From contig NZ_CP044218.1 in the NCBI RefSeq assembly GCF_008727715.1, forward strand, positions 620,001 to 684,000: a stretch of DNA of 64,000 nt. The letters are read 5' to 3'. Positions 45,496 to 54,705 of this stretch are shown piece after piece. The number at the start of each line of letters is the position of its first letter. Positions within the stretch are counted from its first letter, which is position 1. The notes below the pieces were generated by a model, which saw only the letters and a list, made by a program, of their open reading frames with translations, was not told the origin of the DNA and ran no database searches. Both the position numbers and the translations under genes were made by a program. This DNA is from Mesorhizobium terrae (GTDB lineage: Bacteria; Pseudomonadota; Alphaproteobacteria; Rhizobiales; Rhizobiaceae).

Positions 45496-47352
45496 TTAGG
45501 CTGATTTGAGTTCGTCGACGGCACGCCAACCCTGGTCGATGGCTTCGGTGAAAAAAGCAACCCATCCGGCATCGGAGTTGGCAATCGTTACTTTTCCAAA
45601 GCGGGCGCGCGCCACTTCAAAGGGTTGAGGGCCATCAACTGGCTTATCGAACAACGAATTGACCCCGCGCGCATAACCGTGCGGCCAGCGGTTTACGGTG
45701 ATTGCGGCGATGTCACGCTTCGAATTGAAGCCACCTTGGCCGAGCATCCTGTCGAGTTGATCCGTCACTTTCTTTTCGAAATCCTCAAAGGTCATTTCCA
45801 GCAATTTCTGTCGGCCAACGCGATTCTGGTCGATGTTGCTTAGGCCTGGTTCGGTTGGAACGTGGACCAAGTGTAGCACCATAGGCTCATCAGGATTTCG
45901 TGGATTGGAATAGCCGCCAAGTGCGACGGGATAATCGAGCTTCGTCAGCGGAAAAAAGGCTGCAGGACTGTAGATCTGCTGAACCCCGAGTTTGACGAAT
46001 GATTGCCAGTTACGAATAGCGACATTCACGTAAACCAATGGAGCCTTGACGCTTTCCGCCAGAGCTTCCTTTTGTTTCTGTGGCAAGTCAGGCATCAGGT
46101 ACGGAATAATCATGTTGTAGCACGCGAGCACACAATGCTTCGACTGAACACGATGTAAGGTGTCGGCTTGAACGTAGCCGATGTCGATGAGGTCTTTGCC
46201 GTCCTTTGGATTGCGAACACCCACGGCGGCACTGCGTAGACGGATACGGACAGGTTGGTCCGGTTGGTCAAGTTTCGAATAATCGAAATCTGCCAGGACG
46301 ATGTCTTCCATCGTTGATCCCGGTGCAACGCCGGGAACAAGGTTGCGTACGAGAAGCCGCGCAATTGAGGCGTTGCCATCGGGAAAATGATATATGTAAG
46401 GCTCCTTGTCGGCCCCTTGCTTGGGAAGCAGGCCCGCGAAACCCGGATATCCGGAAAACATGGCGGAGGCCGCAGGCACCGCGTCTGTTCCGAGCGCGAA
46501 ATAGTCGTGGGTCATATCCTCGAAGTACTTCACCGCCTCGTCGCCAAGGCCAGCATCGATCTTGAGATAATCGCGATAGCTGGTGGTCTGCAGATGCTCC
46601 AGTTTCTCCGTGAGCGACATGTTGGCCAAATAATCCTTCGAGTCAGCGAAAAACTTGATCAATCGCTTTTTCGCGTCATCCGACATTGGGAACTCGCCGA
46701 CGAATTCCGCAATGGTCTTGGCCTTGGCGGTGTTTCCGGGCGTTGGGTCAGCGCCATTGGTGACCGGATTGCCAGCCACCAGGCGGTCGACACCGAATGT
46801 CTCCCGGTCAAAGAACACGCCATGCGTCAATCCCAGGTCGCCATAGATTCCCAAATCGTATGCGGTATCGAAGCGCGCGGGTTTGACGCCCAGGCTCTCC
46901 ATCAAGCGCGCGACGGTCTTACTGAAATTTGCTTTCGGTGATTCAATCGACTCGCTGCCGCCATATCCAATTAGCAGCGGGTGTCCGTCCACGCTGAATT
47001 CGTTGCGTTTGGCGTGGCCGCCGAAATCGTCGTGATTTTCGAGAATGAGGATCCTGGATTTTTCGCCGAACGCCTCGCGATAGAACCAAGCTGCGGCAAG
47101 TCCGCTGATGCCTCCGCCAATGACAACCAGATCGTAGGTTTCCTCGACGGCACCTTGGCTGAAATCGAAAGTCTCTCCTTCCCGGGCCAGCCTGTGTACA
47201 GTTTCGAAGGAGCCGGGGTGGCTGCCCCGTAGACCGGTGAGTGCTGGAGGATAGTAGCGTTGCGTTTCGGCACGAAGCTGATGCGACGGGGTTAAGCCCG
47301 CGGCAATGGCGAGAGCGGTGCCACCAAGAAAGTCACGTCGTGTGATGGCCAT
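45496..47352 (-). CDS. spdH: Spermidine dehydrogenase-like FAD oxidoreductase (SpdH), Tat-exported
   Basis: About 618 aa from ATG 47352, which has AGGAAA 8 nt upstream. The N-terminus carries a twin-arginine signal (TRRDFLGGTALAIAAGL). Next come YYPPALTGLRGSHPGSFE at 33-50, a stretch I associate with SpdH, and the FAD-binding Rossmann loop VVIGGGISGLAAAWFYREAF with LENHDDFGGHAKRNEF. SpdH oxidises spermidine in the periplasm. Its place at the end of a polyamine importer operon agrees with that role. The start lies 35 bp after the SDR gene. Conserved catalytic residues beyond the FAD site were not checked. Confidence 0.85.
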   Translation of the reverse strand: MAITRRDFLGGTALAIAAGLTPSHQLRAETQRYYPPALTGLRGSHPGSFETVHRLAREGETFDFSQGAVEETYDLVVIGGGISGLAAAWFYREAFGEKSRILILENHDDFGGHAKRNEFSVDGHPLLIGYGGSESIESPKANFSKTVARLMESLGVKPARFDTAYDLGIYGDLGLTHGVFFDRETFGVDRLVAGNPVTNGADPTPGNTAKAKTIAEFVGEFPMSDDAKKRLIKFFADSKDYLANMSLTEKLEHLQTTSYRDYLKIDAGLGDEAVKYFEDMTHDYFALGTDAVPAASAMFSGYPGFAGLLPKQGADKEPYIYHFPDGNASIARLLVRNLVPGVAPGSTMEDIVLADFDYSKLDQPDQPVRIRLRSAAVGVRNPKDGKDLIDIGYVQADTLHRVQSKHCVLACYNMIIPYLMPDLPQKQKEALAESVKAPLVYVNVAIRNWQSFVKLGVQQIYSPAAFFPLTKLDYPVALGGYSNPRNPDEPMVLHLVHVPTEPGLSNIDQNRVGRQKLLEMTFEDFEKKVTDQLDRMLGQGGFNSKRDIAAITVNRWPHGYARGVNSLFDKPVDGPQPFEVARARFGKVTIANSDAGWVAFFTEAIDQGWRAVDELKSA

Positions 47353-47386
47353 TGGCTTTTTTCCTGTTGTGTGAGGACAAGAAGGT

Positions 47387-48148
47387 TCAGGCGATGCTTT
47401 CGCCGCCATCGACGACCAGGGCCTGGCCAGTCATGAAGGACGAGCGATCGGAGACGAGGAACAGTATTGTTTCGGCGATCTCTTCCGCGGTTGCCCAACG
47501 CCCCATGGGGATCTTGTCGCGGACATAAGTCTCGATCGCATCGCGCCCCCCCTTCTGGGTGATGAAGGGCTCGTTGAATGGGGTATCGACCCAACCTGGG
47601 CAAAGTGCATTTACGCGGACATTGTGCATGGCGTAGTCGATCGCCATCTGCCGCGTCATGGCCACGACGGCGTGTTTGGAGGTTGTATAGGCGATCATCC
47701 CGCGATCATAAAACACGCCCGAATTGGAGGCCGTGTTCAGGATGACGCCACCGCCTTGCCTGATCATCGTAGGCATGGCCAATCGCGCAGCGACGAAATG
47801 CGCTCTCACATTGATATGCCAGGACGCGTCCATGCCGCCTTGTTCGACCTCGGTCAGCGCACCGCTCACCTGGATGCCGGCATGGTTGTGCAGGATATCG
47901 ATACGTCCGAATTCCTTGCATGTGCCCTCGATCAACCGCTCGAGCTGAACATCGTCGCCGACATCCGTGGCGACCGCGGCGGCTTGGCCGCCGGCGTTGC
48001 GGATCTCGGCGGCTGTGACTTCGCCTTTGGCTGCCTCCCGGTCGGCGACAACGACGACGGCCCCTTCCTGTGCCATCTTGAGTGCACCTGCGCGCCCGAT
48101 GCCGGAGCCGGCACCTGTGACAACGGCGATACGGTCCTTAAGGATCAT
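47387..48148 (-). CDS. Short-chain dehydrogenase/reductase (SDR)
   Basis: About 253 aa from ATG 48148, with AAGGA 6 nt upstream. The cofactor loop is VVTGAGSGIGRA at 9-20; the HNHAG motif replaces the usual NNAG. The catalytic triad is Ser in NTASNSG and Tyr-x3-Lys in AYTTSKHA. LCPGWVDTPFNEPF follows and the C-terminus is MTGQALVVDGGESIA. It is a classical NAD(P)-dependent oxidoreductase of unknown substrate. The position between potC and spdH suggests it processes an aldehyde or alcohol from polyamine breakdown. The His in place of Asn in the NNAG motif is uncommon. Confidence 0.85.
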   Translation of the reverse strand: MILKDRIAVVTGAGSGIGRAGALKMAQEGAVVVVADREAAKGEVTAAEIRNAGGQAAAVATDVGDDVQLERLIEGTCKEFGRIDILHNHAGIQVSGALTEVEQGGMDASWHINVRAHFVAARLAMPTMIRQGGGVILNTASNSGVFYDRGMIAYTTSKHAVVAMTRQMAIDYAMHNVRVNALCPGWVDTPFNEPFITQKGGRDAIETYVRDKIPMGRWATAEEIAETILFLVSDRSSFMTGQALVVDGGESIA

Positions 48149-48158
48149 GTCTTGTCCT

Positions 48159-48974
48159 TCAAGCGGATGGTTTTTGGCGCTGTCGCAGCAGCACTTGCGA
48201 AAGCACCACAATCAGCACCGAAGCCAAGAGCACGATCGTGGCGATGGCGTTGATTTCCGGCGTAACGCCGCGACGGATCGAAGCAAAGACGTAGATGGGC
48301 AGTGTCGTTTTCGAGCCCGCCACGAAGAAGGCGATGATGAAATCGTCAAAGGAAAAGGTGAAGGCAAGCAGGAAGCCCGCCAGCACCGCTGGCATGATTT
48401 GCGGAAGAACTATGGAGCGGAAGGTGGTCAGCGGTGTCGCGTAGAGATCCCCCGACGCTTCAACCAGGCTTCGGTCGAGGCTCGCGAGCCGGGTGCGTAC
48501 GATCATGGTCACCAGGGCCATGGAAAACAGTCCATGCGCGGCAATGATCGACCCGTAACCGAGTGCGAGTTTCGGGGGTTGTTCGCCAGGCCACAGTGAG
48601 GCGACCACGGGATTGAGCACAGCGAAAAGCTGAACCAGGGCGACCAGAGTAGCGATCCCGATGACAACCCCTGGAACAACGATCGCAGCGCCCAGCAGTG
48701 CGTCGAATATCGCTCTGGTGCGCGGCGCGACGCGGGTCAGTCCAAGTGCTGCTGCCGTGCCAGAGATCGCCGCGAGCAGTGCGCTGAAGGTCGCGACAAA
48801 CAGGCTGTTCTTCAGCGCTTCGGTCAAAAACGGATTGGACAGCGCTAAGCCGTACCACTGGGTTGAAAACCCGGTGAAATCGCTGGCGTGTCGGCCTGCG
48901 TTAAACGAAAACAGCACCACCAGCACGATCGGCAGGTAAAGGAAGGCAAAAACGGCGATGACGAAGGCACGCAT
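48159..48974 (-). CDS. potC: Polyamine ABC importer permease (PotC type)
   Basis: A protein of 271 aa with about six membrane spans (VIAVFAFLYLPIVLVVLFSF at the N-terminus). The EAA loop is SLDRSLVEASGDLYATPLTTF, ending RSIVLPQIMPAVLAG, with the wording typical of PotC. FSFDDFIIAFFVAG, the conserved polyamine/Fe-permease stretch, follows. Its start shares base 48974 with the potB stop, and it is followed by the SDR gene after 10 bp. Confidence 0.9.
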   Translation of the reverse strand: MRAFVIAVFAFLYLPIVLVVLFSFNAGRHASDFTGFSTQWYGLALSNPFLTEALKNSLFVATFSALLAAISGTAAALGLTRVAPRTRAIFDALLGAAIVVPGVVIGIATLVALVQLFAVLNPVVASLWPGEQPPKLALGYGSIIAAHGLFSMALVTMIVRTRLASLDRSLVEASGDLYATPLTTFRSIVLPQIMPAVLAGFLLAFTFSFDDFIIAFFVAGSKTTLPIYVFASIRRGVTPEINAIATIVLLASVLIVVLSQVLLRQRQKPSA

Positions 48975-49837
48975 CAGATCAAATCCACCTGGCGGGAGCC
49001 GGCAAGCCGATTGGAGACACGACCGGCGATCGCCAGTACTGCGACCGAGACAAGGACCAGGGTTACCGCAATTGCCGAACCGAACGGCCAGTTGCGCGAT
49101 TGCAGGAAGAGATCGACCAACGCATTACCGATGAAAAAGACCTTGCCGCCACCGAGCAACGTCGGAATGAGGTACTCTCCCAGCAGCAGGATCATCACCA
49201 GGGAGAAGCCGGTGGTGACGCCGGGCAATGACAAGCGAAGCGTTACGCCGACAAAGGTGGAGAGGGGCGTCGCGCCCAGATCAGAGGAGGCCTCGAGCAG
49301 CCGCTTGTCGAGACGCTCCAGGCTGACATAGATCGGCAGGATCATCAGCGGCAGATAACCGTAAACAATACCGAGCAGCACTGCGCCTGGCGTGTTGATC
49401 AGCCGGACATCCTCGATCCCCACAAGTGACAGCAGCGCCGGTATCCCTCGCCCGCCCAGAATGTACATCCAGGCGTAAGTGCGCATCAAAAGGCTTGTCC
49501 AGAATGGGATGACAATCAGGGCAAGCAGCACCAGCCGCCAGCGCTGAGATGCGCGCATGGCAAGATAATAGGCGACCGGATAGGCAACCACGAGGCAGGC
49601 AAAAGCGCCGACCGGGGCAAGGATCATCGTGTTCCAGAAGGCAGTGGCGCGAGCCGGCAGGTTCGCATACTGGGCAAGCGTAAAGGCGGCTTGATACCCA
49701 CCTTCCGGAGCCCGTTCGCCAAGGCTGAAGACCACGATGGCGACAAAGGGCAGAACCAGAAAGATGAATAGCCACAAGGCACTCGGCGCCAGCAGCGTCG
49801 CAGTGACAAGATTTTGGCGAGCCGTGCTTGCTTGCAT
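48974..49837 (-). CDS. potB: Polyamine ABC importer permease (PotB type)
   Basis: About 287 aa from ATG 49837; the frame extends upstream to 49885 without a better start. A first span (LAPSALWLFIFLVLPFVAIV) is followed by FWTSLLMRTYAWMYILG, characteristic of PotB, and the EAA loop SLERLDKRLLEASSDLGATP. It forms the inner-membrane pore together with PotC. Confidence 0.9.
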   Translation of the reverse strand: MQASTARQNLVTATLLAPSALWLFIFLVLPFVAIVVFSLGERAPEGGYQAAFTLAQYANLPARATAFWNTMILAPVGAFACLVVAYPVAYYLAMRASQRWRLVLLALIVIPFWTSLLMRTYAWMYILGGRGIPALLSLVGIEDVRLINTPGAVLLGIVYGYLPLMILPIYVSLERLDKRLLEASSDLGATPLSTFVGVTLRLSLPGVTTGFSLVMILLLGEYLIPTLLGGGKVFFIGNALVDLFLQSRNWPFGSAIAVTLVLVSVAVLAIAGRVSNRLAGSRQVDLI

Positions 49838-49906
49838 CCCAACAGTTCCCTCTCCCGGCGGGGCGCACCTTTGCCGAGAGTACACCGCCTCGTTGGCGTG
49901 GCTGGA

Positions 49907-51067
49907 CTACGCTGCCTTGAAACGCGCCATGACTTCGGCGCGGCTAGGATCTGTGAGGGTTACCGCTGCTCCGAATTCAAGCGGAGTGAGCGAGGCTTCT
50001 TCCGGATAGACAATCTTGTTGGAGGTGACATTGGTCGGCAGCAGGGCGAGCACGCGGCTGTCCGTAGCCGGCGCGCCATTGGCGGTGTGCTCCTTTGCAG
50101 CGTTGGCCGGGTCCATCAGATAGTTGAGCAGCGCATAGCCGGCAGCCTTGTTGGGCGCGTCCTTGGGAATGGCGTAGTAATCTGTCCAAATCTCGCCACC
50201 GTCCTTGCCCAGCACATAGGCCAGTTCCGGCATATCGCGGTTGAGTTGTGCACCGTCGTTTGTCCAGCACATGCTGATCCAGGCATCGGTTGCGCGCATC
50301 GCCGGCTGATAGTCGCTGTTGATCGCGAAGAGGTGCGGCTTGACCTTGATCAGCAGTTCTTCGGCCTTGGCGAGTTCGTCCGGCTTGATGGAATTGAAAT
50401 CATAGCCAAGCGAAACCAGGGCGCTGCCGATCGTCGTCAGTTGATAGTCATGCACCATGCCGCGCCCGTCGGCCTCGTTCTGCAGGACGTCAAAGAAGTC
50501 CTTCCAGCTGGCCAGCGGCTTTGTGATTTTCTTGGTGTTGACCGAAAAACCTGTCGTCCCCCAATTCTTGGGCACGGCATAGGTCTTGCCGGCGATCTGC
50601 CCTTCCTTGGTGAAACGCGGGCTCTCGGACGCGGCGGAGAAATTGGGTAGCATTGACATGTCGAGTTCTTCGATCAGTCCAAGCTTGTTGTAGGTCGAAA
50701 TGGTGTAGTTGGTCGGCACGAACAGGCTCCAGCCCGAGCCGCCGGCCTGCAGTTTGGCCAGCATTTCTTCATTGGAGCCGAACACGTTGACTTCGACGGC
50801 AACGCCAGTCTTGGCTTTGAAATTCTCAAAAGTGGCTGGGTCGTGATAATTCGGCCAGGTGGCGATCGACATGCGGTCGCCGAGATTTTCGGCGTGCGCA
50901 TGAGATGCCAACAAACCAAGCTTTTGTCCCATGACCGCGGTCGCCAGGCCGAGGCCGGTCACGCCAAGGAAATGGCGGCGGCTGATGGAACCGCGCCTGA
51001 GGCGCATCAACTGATCAACGAATTCTTCGGCTTTAATCGGCAGGCCGTCCCGATATGATTTCGGCAT
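49907..51067 (-). CDS. potD: Periplasmic polyamine-binding protein (PotD type), Tat signal
   Basis: About 386 aa from ATG 51067, with GAGGGAA upstream. The N-terminus contains a twin-arginine motif (SISRRHFLGVTGLGLATAVM), so it is exported folded, unlike the Sec-exported E. coli PotD. The mature protein has the PotD-like IATWPNYHDPATFENFKAKT and VEVNVFGSNEEMLAKLQAG, plus AISKDA-type stretches (TDYYAIPKDAPNKAAGYAL). It binds a polyamine or related cation for PotABC. The potA stop overlaps its start by 35 nt. Ligand identity (spermidine or putrescine) is inferred from the neighbouring spdH. Confidence 0.88.
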   Translation of the reverse strand: MPKSYRDGLPIKAEEFVDQLMRLRRGSISRRHFLGVTGLGLATAVMGQKLGLLASHAHAENLGDRMSIATWPNYHDPATFENFKAKTGVAVEVNVFGSNEEMLAKLQAGGSGWSLFVPTNYTISTYNKLGLIEELDMSMLPNFSAASESPRFTKEGQIAGKTYAVPKNWGTTGFSVNTKKITKPLASWKDFFDVLQNEADGRGMVHDYQLTTIGSALVSLGYDFNSIKPDELAKAEELLIKVKPHLFAINSDYQPAMRATDAWISMCWTNDGAQLNRDMPELAYVLGKDGGEIWTDYYAIPKDAPNKAAGYALLNYLMDPANAAKEHTANGAPATDSRVLALLPTNVTSNKIVYPEEASLTPLEFGAAVTLTDPSRAEVMARFKAA

Positions 51068-52205
51068 GGTTGCGTTCCCTCTGTGTGATTTCGTTGTTTT
51101 TAGTGCCCGCAAACGCCATCGGCGCATTGGGATTAAAGGCGATGGAGGCGATCTGACCCGGCGCGAACAAGGCGTCGCCGCTGTGACTGGCGCTCGCAAG
51201 AAGTATGCCGATGCCTGGCACCTGGATGGCGTATTCGATCGTCGAGCCGAGGAAGATGCGATTGGCGATGGTCCCCTCGAGACCGTCCTGTCGCGGTGGT
51301 ACGAGGCGCACGGCCTCGGGACGCACGCTCACAGAGACGGCTTCACCCATCGCCAGCGGCGTGTTCTTTCGCGCAGGGATCACCGTGCCGTTGGCAAGAA
51401 CCACGTCGACGGCGTCGACGAAATTGCCCGCCACCTTGCCCGAAAGCAGGTTCGTCTTGCCGACAAACCCTGCGACGAACAGATCGGCGGGTTCATTGTA
51501 GATCGCGTTCGGCTGCCCCAGTTGAACGATACGCCCACCATTCATGACGCAGACGAGATCGCTCATTGAAAGTGCTTCCTCCTGGTCGTGGGTGACCAGG
51601 ACAAAGGTGATGCCAAGCTCGCGCTGCAGGTTCTGCAACTCGATCTGCATGTCCGTGCGCAGTTTCTTGTCGAGCGCAGCCAATGGCTCGTCGAGCAGCA
51701 GGACTGTTGGCTTGTTGACGATTGCCCTTGCCAGCGCGACGCGTTGCTGCTGGCCGCCCGAAAGTTCATGAACCTTGCGTTGGCCATAGCCAGCGAGCCG
51801 AACCATGGCGAGTGCCTCGTCGGCCCTGAAATGGATGTCGCGTGCGGCAAGCCGCGGCCGTGCCTGGCGCAGCCCGTAGCTGATGTTTTCTTCGACATTC
51901 AAGTGGGGGAAAAGAGCGTAGTGCTGGAACACCATATTGACTGGACGCCGATAGGGCTGAACGCCTGCCATATCGGCGCCACGGATCAGCACCTGGCCCT
52001 CGCTCGGCTGCTCGAAGCCGCCGATCATCCGCAGGCAGGTCGTCTTGCCGCATCCGGATGGGCCAAGAAGGGCTACGAAAGCAGCAGGCGGCACCGCAAG
52101 GTCAATACCGCTTACTGCCGTCACGCTGCCGTAGCGTTTGGTCACATTGCGAAATTGGACATCAGAAACCGGCGTTGCAACCAATGGGCAATCTCCGGAC
52201 AACAT
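51033..52205 (-). CDS. potA: Polyamine ABC importer ATPase (PotA type)
   Basis: About 390 aa from ATG 52205. A longer open frame to 52562 runs through the divergent regulator gene and is unlikely. Walker A is LLGPSGCGKTTCLRMIGG, the Q loop is MVFQHYALFPHLNV, the signature is ELSGGQQQRVALARA and Walker B is VLLLDEPLAALDKK. A C-terminal TOBE domain has VRPEAVRLVPP. It energises PotBC. It is the first gene of the operon potA-potD-potB-potC-SDR-spdH, and its end overlaps potD by 35 nt. Confidence 0.92.
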   Translation of the reverse strand: MLSGDCPLVATPVSDVQFRNVTKRYGSVTAVSGIDLAVPPAAFVALLGPSGCGKTTCLRMIGGFEQPSEGQVLIRGADMAGVQPYRRPVNMVFQHYALFPHLNVEENISYGLRQARPRLAARDIHFRADEALAMVRLAGYGQRKVHELSGGQQQRVALARAIVNKPTVLLLDEPLAALDKKLRTDMQIELQNLQRELGITFVLVTHDQEEALSMSDLVCVMNGGRIVQLGQPNAIYNEPADLFVAGFVGKTNLLSGKVAGNFVDAVDVVLANGTVIPARKNTPLAMGEAVSVSVRPEAVRLVPPRQDGLEGTIANRIFLGSTIEYAIQVPGIGILLASASHSGDALFAPGQIASIAFNPNAPMAFAGTKNNEITQRERNHAEIISGRPAD

Positions 52206-52241
52206 TTGCTTTTCGAAGGCTAGCAAAGCCAATCCTTGTTC

Positions 52242-52267
52242 GTATATACCTCGCTGGTGGTATGTAC
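52242..52267. promoter_or_regulatory. Imperfect palindrome between potA and the luxR-type gene
   Basis: GTATATACC at 52242-52250 pairs with GGTATGTAC at 52259-52267, with one mismatch and an 8-nt centre. A third related half site, GGTATATG, is at 52290-52297 just before the regulator's start. Placement in the 93-bp divergent promoter region suggests a binding site for the adjacent LuxR-type protein. Confidence 0.5.
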
Positions 52268-52298
52268 CTGCGATTTTCTCCATTCGAGGGGTATATGA

Positions 52299-53120
52299 TT
52301 GGCAGAATCTTCTTCCCGCAGCGGGGACTTTCATTATCTCGCCCAGGTCGTGGATGCCGCCCGGCAAGCTGAAGCGCCCTGTTTCGGCCAAGCCGCCGTC
52401 AATTGGTTGGGGCGCCACGTCCGCTTTGACCATTGCGTGATTTTTGGCTACCGCGGGTCGACACGACCGCCTGCGCTGTATGAGACCTTTTCCCCCGCAG
52501 AGAGCCACATCTTCGTGACGCTCTATCAAGCGGGCCCCTACCTTCTGGATCCGTTTCACCATGCAGCGGTGGAGCGGAAGGAAGGCTTTTGGCGGATGCG
52601 AGAACTCGCCCCCGACCGGTTCTACACCAGTGAGTATTACAGGTCCTATTACAGCCAGACGAAACTGGCCGAGGAAGTCGGCTTTTTCGTTCCACTTGCT
52701 GACAAGGAGGCACTTGTTCTGTCCCTGATGCGGCTGCGTTCATCCGGACCGTTTGGCACGGCCGATACCCGTCTGCTGCGAGATATGGCCCCAGCGGTGA
52801 TCAGCCTATGCCGCCTGCGATGGCCGCAACTTCCCTCCATCCGGTCCACTCATGAAAAAGCAAAGGGAGGAGCAGTCCAGCGCTCCGACGAGTTTGAGCG
52901 CGCCGATATCTGGAAGAGCCTTTCGCTCACGTCCCGCGAAAAACAGGTCGTCGATCTGGTCCTTCAAGGTTATTCCACGGAGTCGGCCGCGCGCATGATG
53001 CGTGTTGCCCCGGGAACGGTTAAGGTCCATCGACGCAACATCTACCGCAAGTTGGGCATCAAATCACAAGCTGGCCTGTTTGCGCGCTTCGCCGAAATTG
53101 TCGGTTTGAGGCCAGGATGA
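52299..53120 (+). CDS. LuxR-family transcriptional regulator of the polyamine operon
   Basis: A protein of 273 aa. The likely start is TTG 52299 with GAGGGG 7 nt upstream, as there is no nearby in-frame ATG. The C-terminal GerE-type helix-turn-helix is LSLTSREKQVVDLVLQGYST then VAPGTVKVHRRNIYRKLGI. The N-terminal 190 residues are a sensor domain without an acyl-homoserine-lactone signature or receiver Asp that I can see. Divergent orientation to potA suggests it controls that operon. The ligand is unknown. Confidence 0.88.
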   Translation: MAESSSRSGDFHYLAQVVDAARQAEAPCFGQAAVNWLGRHVRFDHCVIFGYRGSTRPPALYETFSPAESHIFVTLYQAGPYLLDPFHHAAVERKEGFWRMRELAPDRFYTSEYYRSYYSQTKLAEEVGFFVPLADKEALVLSLMRLRSSGPFGTADTRLLRDMAPAVISLCRLRWPQLPSIRSTHEKAKGGAVQRSDEFERADIWKSLSLTSREKQVVDLVLQGYSTESAARMMRVAPGTVKVHRRNIYRKLGIKSQAGLFARFAEIVGLRPG

Positions 53121-53283
53121 CCTCACCGGAAAATCACTGGCCCGGCAATTCGGACTTGCTTCCGGAACGCGAAAGAGGACACCGCAACCGCCTAGCAGCT
53201 TGGTGCGACGCTACCCTTTTTATGAGAGGGTTACGGGCAAACCGCAAAGCACGCGACGGCCTCGCCTTCCAGTATTCGCGATT

Positions 53284-53979
53284 CTAGCCATCGCGGTCGC
53301 TCAGTCTGTATCCCACACCGCGGACACCATCCAACAACCAGTTGACACCGGCTAGGGAAAGTTTGCGTCGAAGGTTGCTGATGTGGCTGTCAACGGTGCG
53401 TTCCAGTGCCTCTCCCTCCGGCAGACAGGCATCAACCAGTTCAGAACGCTCGAACACGCGGTTCGGAGAACCAGCCATGTGAGCGAGCAGCCTGAATTCA
53501 GTGCGCGTCAATTCCAATACTGTCGAACCCGACGAGCGTTCGATCAATGCCCGATATGCGCAGGGATCTATCGTCAAGGGGCCAACGCGGAACAGTTGGC
53601 GCGTATCGCGGCCCTTCGTTCGCCGAAGGACAGCCTTGGCGCGGGCGACAACCTCCAACGGATTGAAGGGTTTGACGACATAGTCATCGGCGCCAATCCT
53701 CAGGGCCTGCAGTTTGTCCAGGTCTTCGGCAAGCGCGGTGACCATGATGACCGGCGTGTCGCTATGCCGACGGACGGCCGCGAGAACCTCGTAGCCATCC
53801 TGACCGGGCAACTTGACGTCAAGAACAATGAGATCGGGCTTGAGGCGATGGTAGTGGGCAAGGCCGATGGTGCCGTCGCCGGCACCGATGGTACGAAAAC
53901 CTTCACGAACAAAGTACGTCTCGAGTATTTCAGTGATTTCCGACTCGTCCTCGATAATGAGGATCAGCGCGTTGTCCAT
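53284..53979 (-). CDS. OmpR-family response regulator, AdeR/BaeR-like (copy 2)
   Basis: A protein of 231 aa. It has the acidic pocket EDE at 10-12, acceptor Asp54 (LIVLDVKLPG) and Lys103 (DYVVKPFNPLEV), then a winged helix with ELTRTEFRLLAHMAGSP and ERTVDSHISNLRRKL, ending VRGVGYRL. Long identical stretches with the copy at 38229-38930 (IGADDYVVKPFNP, VVARAKAVLRRT, RSELVDACLP) show a common origin. The likely partner kinase, 54706-55770, is transcribed away from it. Confidence 0.92.
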   Translation of the reverse strand: MDNALILIIEDESEITEILETYFVREGFRTIGAGDGTIGLAHYHRLKPDLIVLDVKLPGQDGYEVLAAVRRHSDTPVIMVTALAEDLDKLQALRIGADDYVVKPFNPLEVVARAKAVLRRTKGRDTRQLFRVGPLTIDPCAYRALIERSSGSTVLELTRTEFRLLAHMAGSPNRVFERSELVDACLPEGEALERTVDSHISNLRRKLSLAGVNWLLDGVRGVGYRLSDRDG

Positions 53980-54192
53980 AACGGTTTCCCGACTCCAATC
54001 CGTTCTAGAGACGTTCAGCCATCGGGAAGGTCAAGGGCATGCTTGGTAGCTCAACGAAACCTCAACACGATCTGCACTGGCTATCAACAAAGACGCACAG
54101 AAACTCATTTGACCATTCAGCAGGGCCAGTGACCGCAAACCTTCCAGATACGAATCATAGAGCATCGCTGACCACGATCATGATCGTTTAGA
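53980..54192. other. Gap upstream of the copy-2 response regulator
   Basis: No gene is supported here. The region must carry the promoter of the minus-strand regulator. No clear repeats or hairpins were seen. Confidence 0.4.
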
Positions 54193-54339
54193 CTACCCGT
54201 CGGGTCTTGCGCGGAGGTCCCGCAACGAGATCGGTGTTGGCACTCGCTCCTTTCGCTTTGCAGACTCCACCAGCGCGGAAAACATGAGGGCAAAAGCACA
54301 GATGCAAAGGCAGATGATGGTAAAATGGCGGGCGAACAT
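54193..54339 (-). CDS. Small single-span membrane peptide
   Basis: A protein of 48 aa starting MFARHFTIICLCICAFALMF, one clear membrane segment, followed by a basic tail (ESAKRKERVPTPISLRDLRA). ATG 54339 has AAGAGA nearby upstream. I associate the beginning MFARHFTIICL with small conserved peptides in rhizobia, from memory. It lies between the divergent copy-2 regulator and kinase genes and could be an accessory of that sensor. Confidence 0.5.
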   Translation of the reverse strand: MFARHFTIICLCICAFALMFSALVESAKRKERVPTPISLRDLRARPDG

Positions 54340-54705
54340 GTTTGTCTCTTGCTTGAGGTAAATGCCCCTCGCTGAGCTTATCGGCATCTTGCGTTCGCCA
54401 ACCGCGCAGATTGCGCGCAGCTTGTATCAAGACATCCGATCTCCTGTTGACTTAAAATGAAGGAGTCTTCAGTTGAGAACCGAGGCGGGAAAGAATGCGC
54501 GGCACAATGTCTGGCCCTCACCTTCGATGACGAATAGGAAAAAGGGTCATCAGGCACCGACTTGCGCGAGAAAGCATCCCAACTGTCAGACTAAGCATTT
54601 CGATGTTTAGGCGTTCGATTACGTGGCCGATCGTGAATTCAGCCGTGCGCGGGCAAACCGGCTATTTTGATCGGCGTTGCAGGACATCGGATACAAATTT
54701 GAGGA
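54340..54705. other. 366-bp gap upstream of the copy-2 sensor kinase
   Basis: No gene is supported. A sequence CCTGTTGACTTAAAATGAAGG at about 54453-54472 has a -35-like TTGACT but no matching -10. The promoter of the plus-strand kinase should lie in this interval. Confidence 0.4.

Noticed and set aside
51588..52223. Plus-strand open frame opposite potA
   Set aside because: Antisense to the PotA catalytic core; no own motifs or ribosome site.
52206..52562. N-terminal extension of potA up to 52562
   Set aside because: The extension is antisense to the LuxR-type gene and crosses the divergent promoter region; ABC ATPase homology begins only after ATG 52205.
53200..53235. Hairpin ACCCTTTTTATGAGAGGGT after the LuxR-type gene as terminator
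   Set aside because: Only a 5-bp stem with a long loop and no T-run after it; too weak to call.
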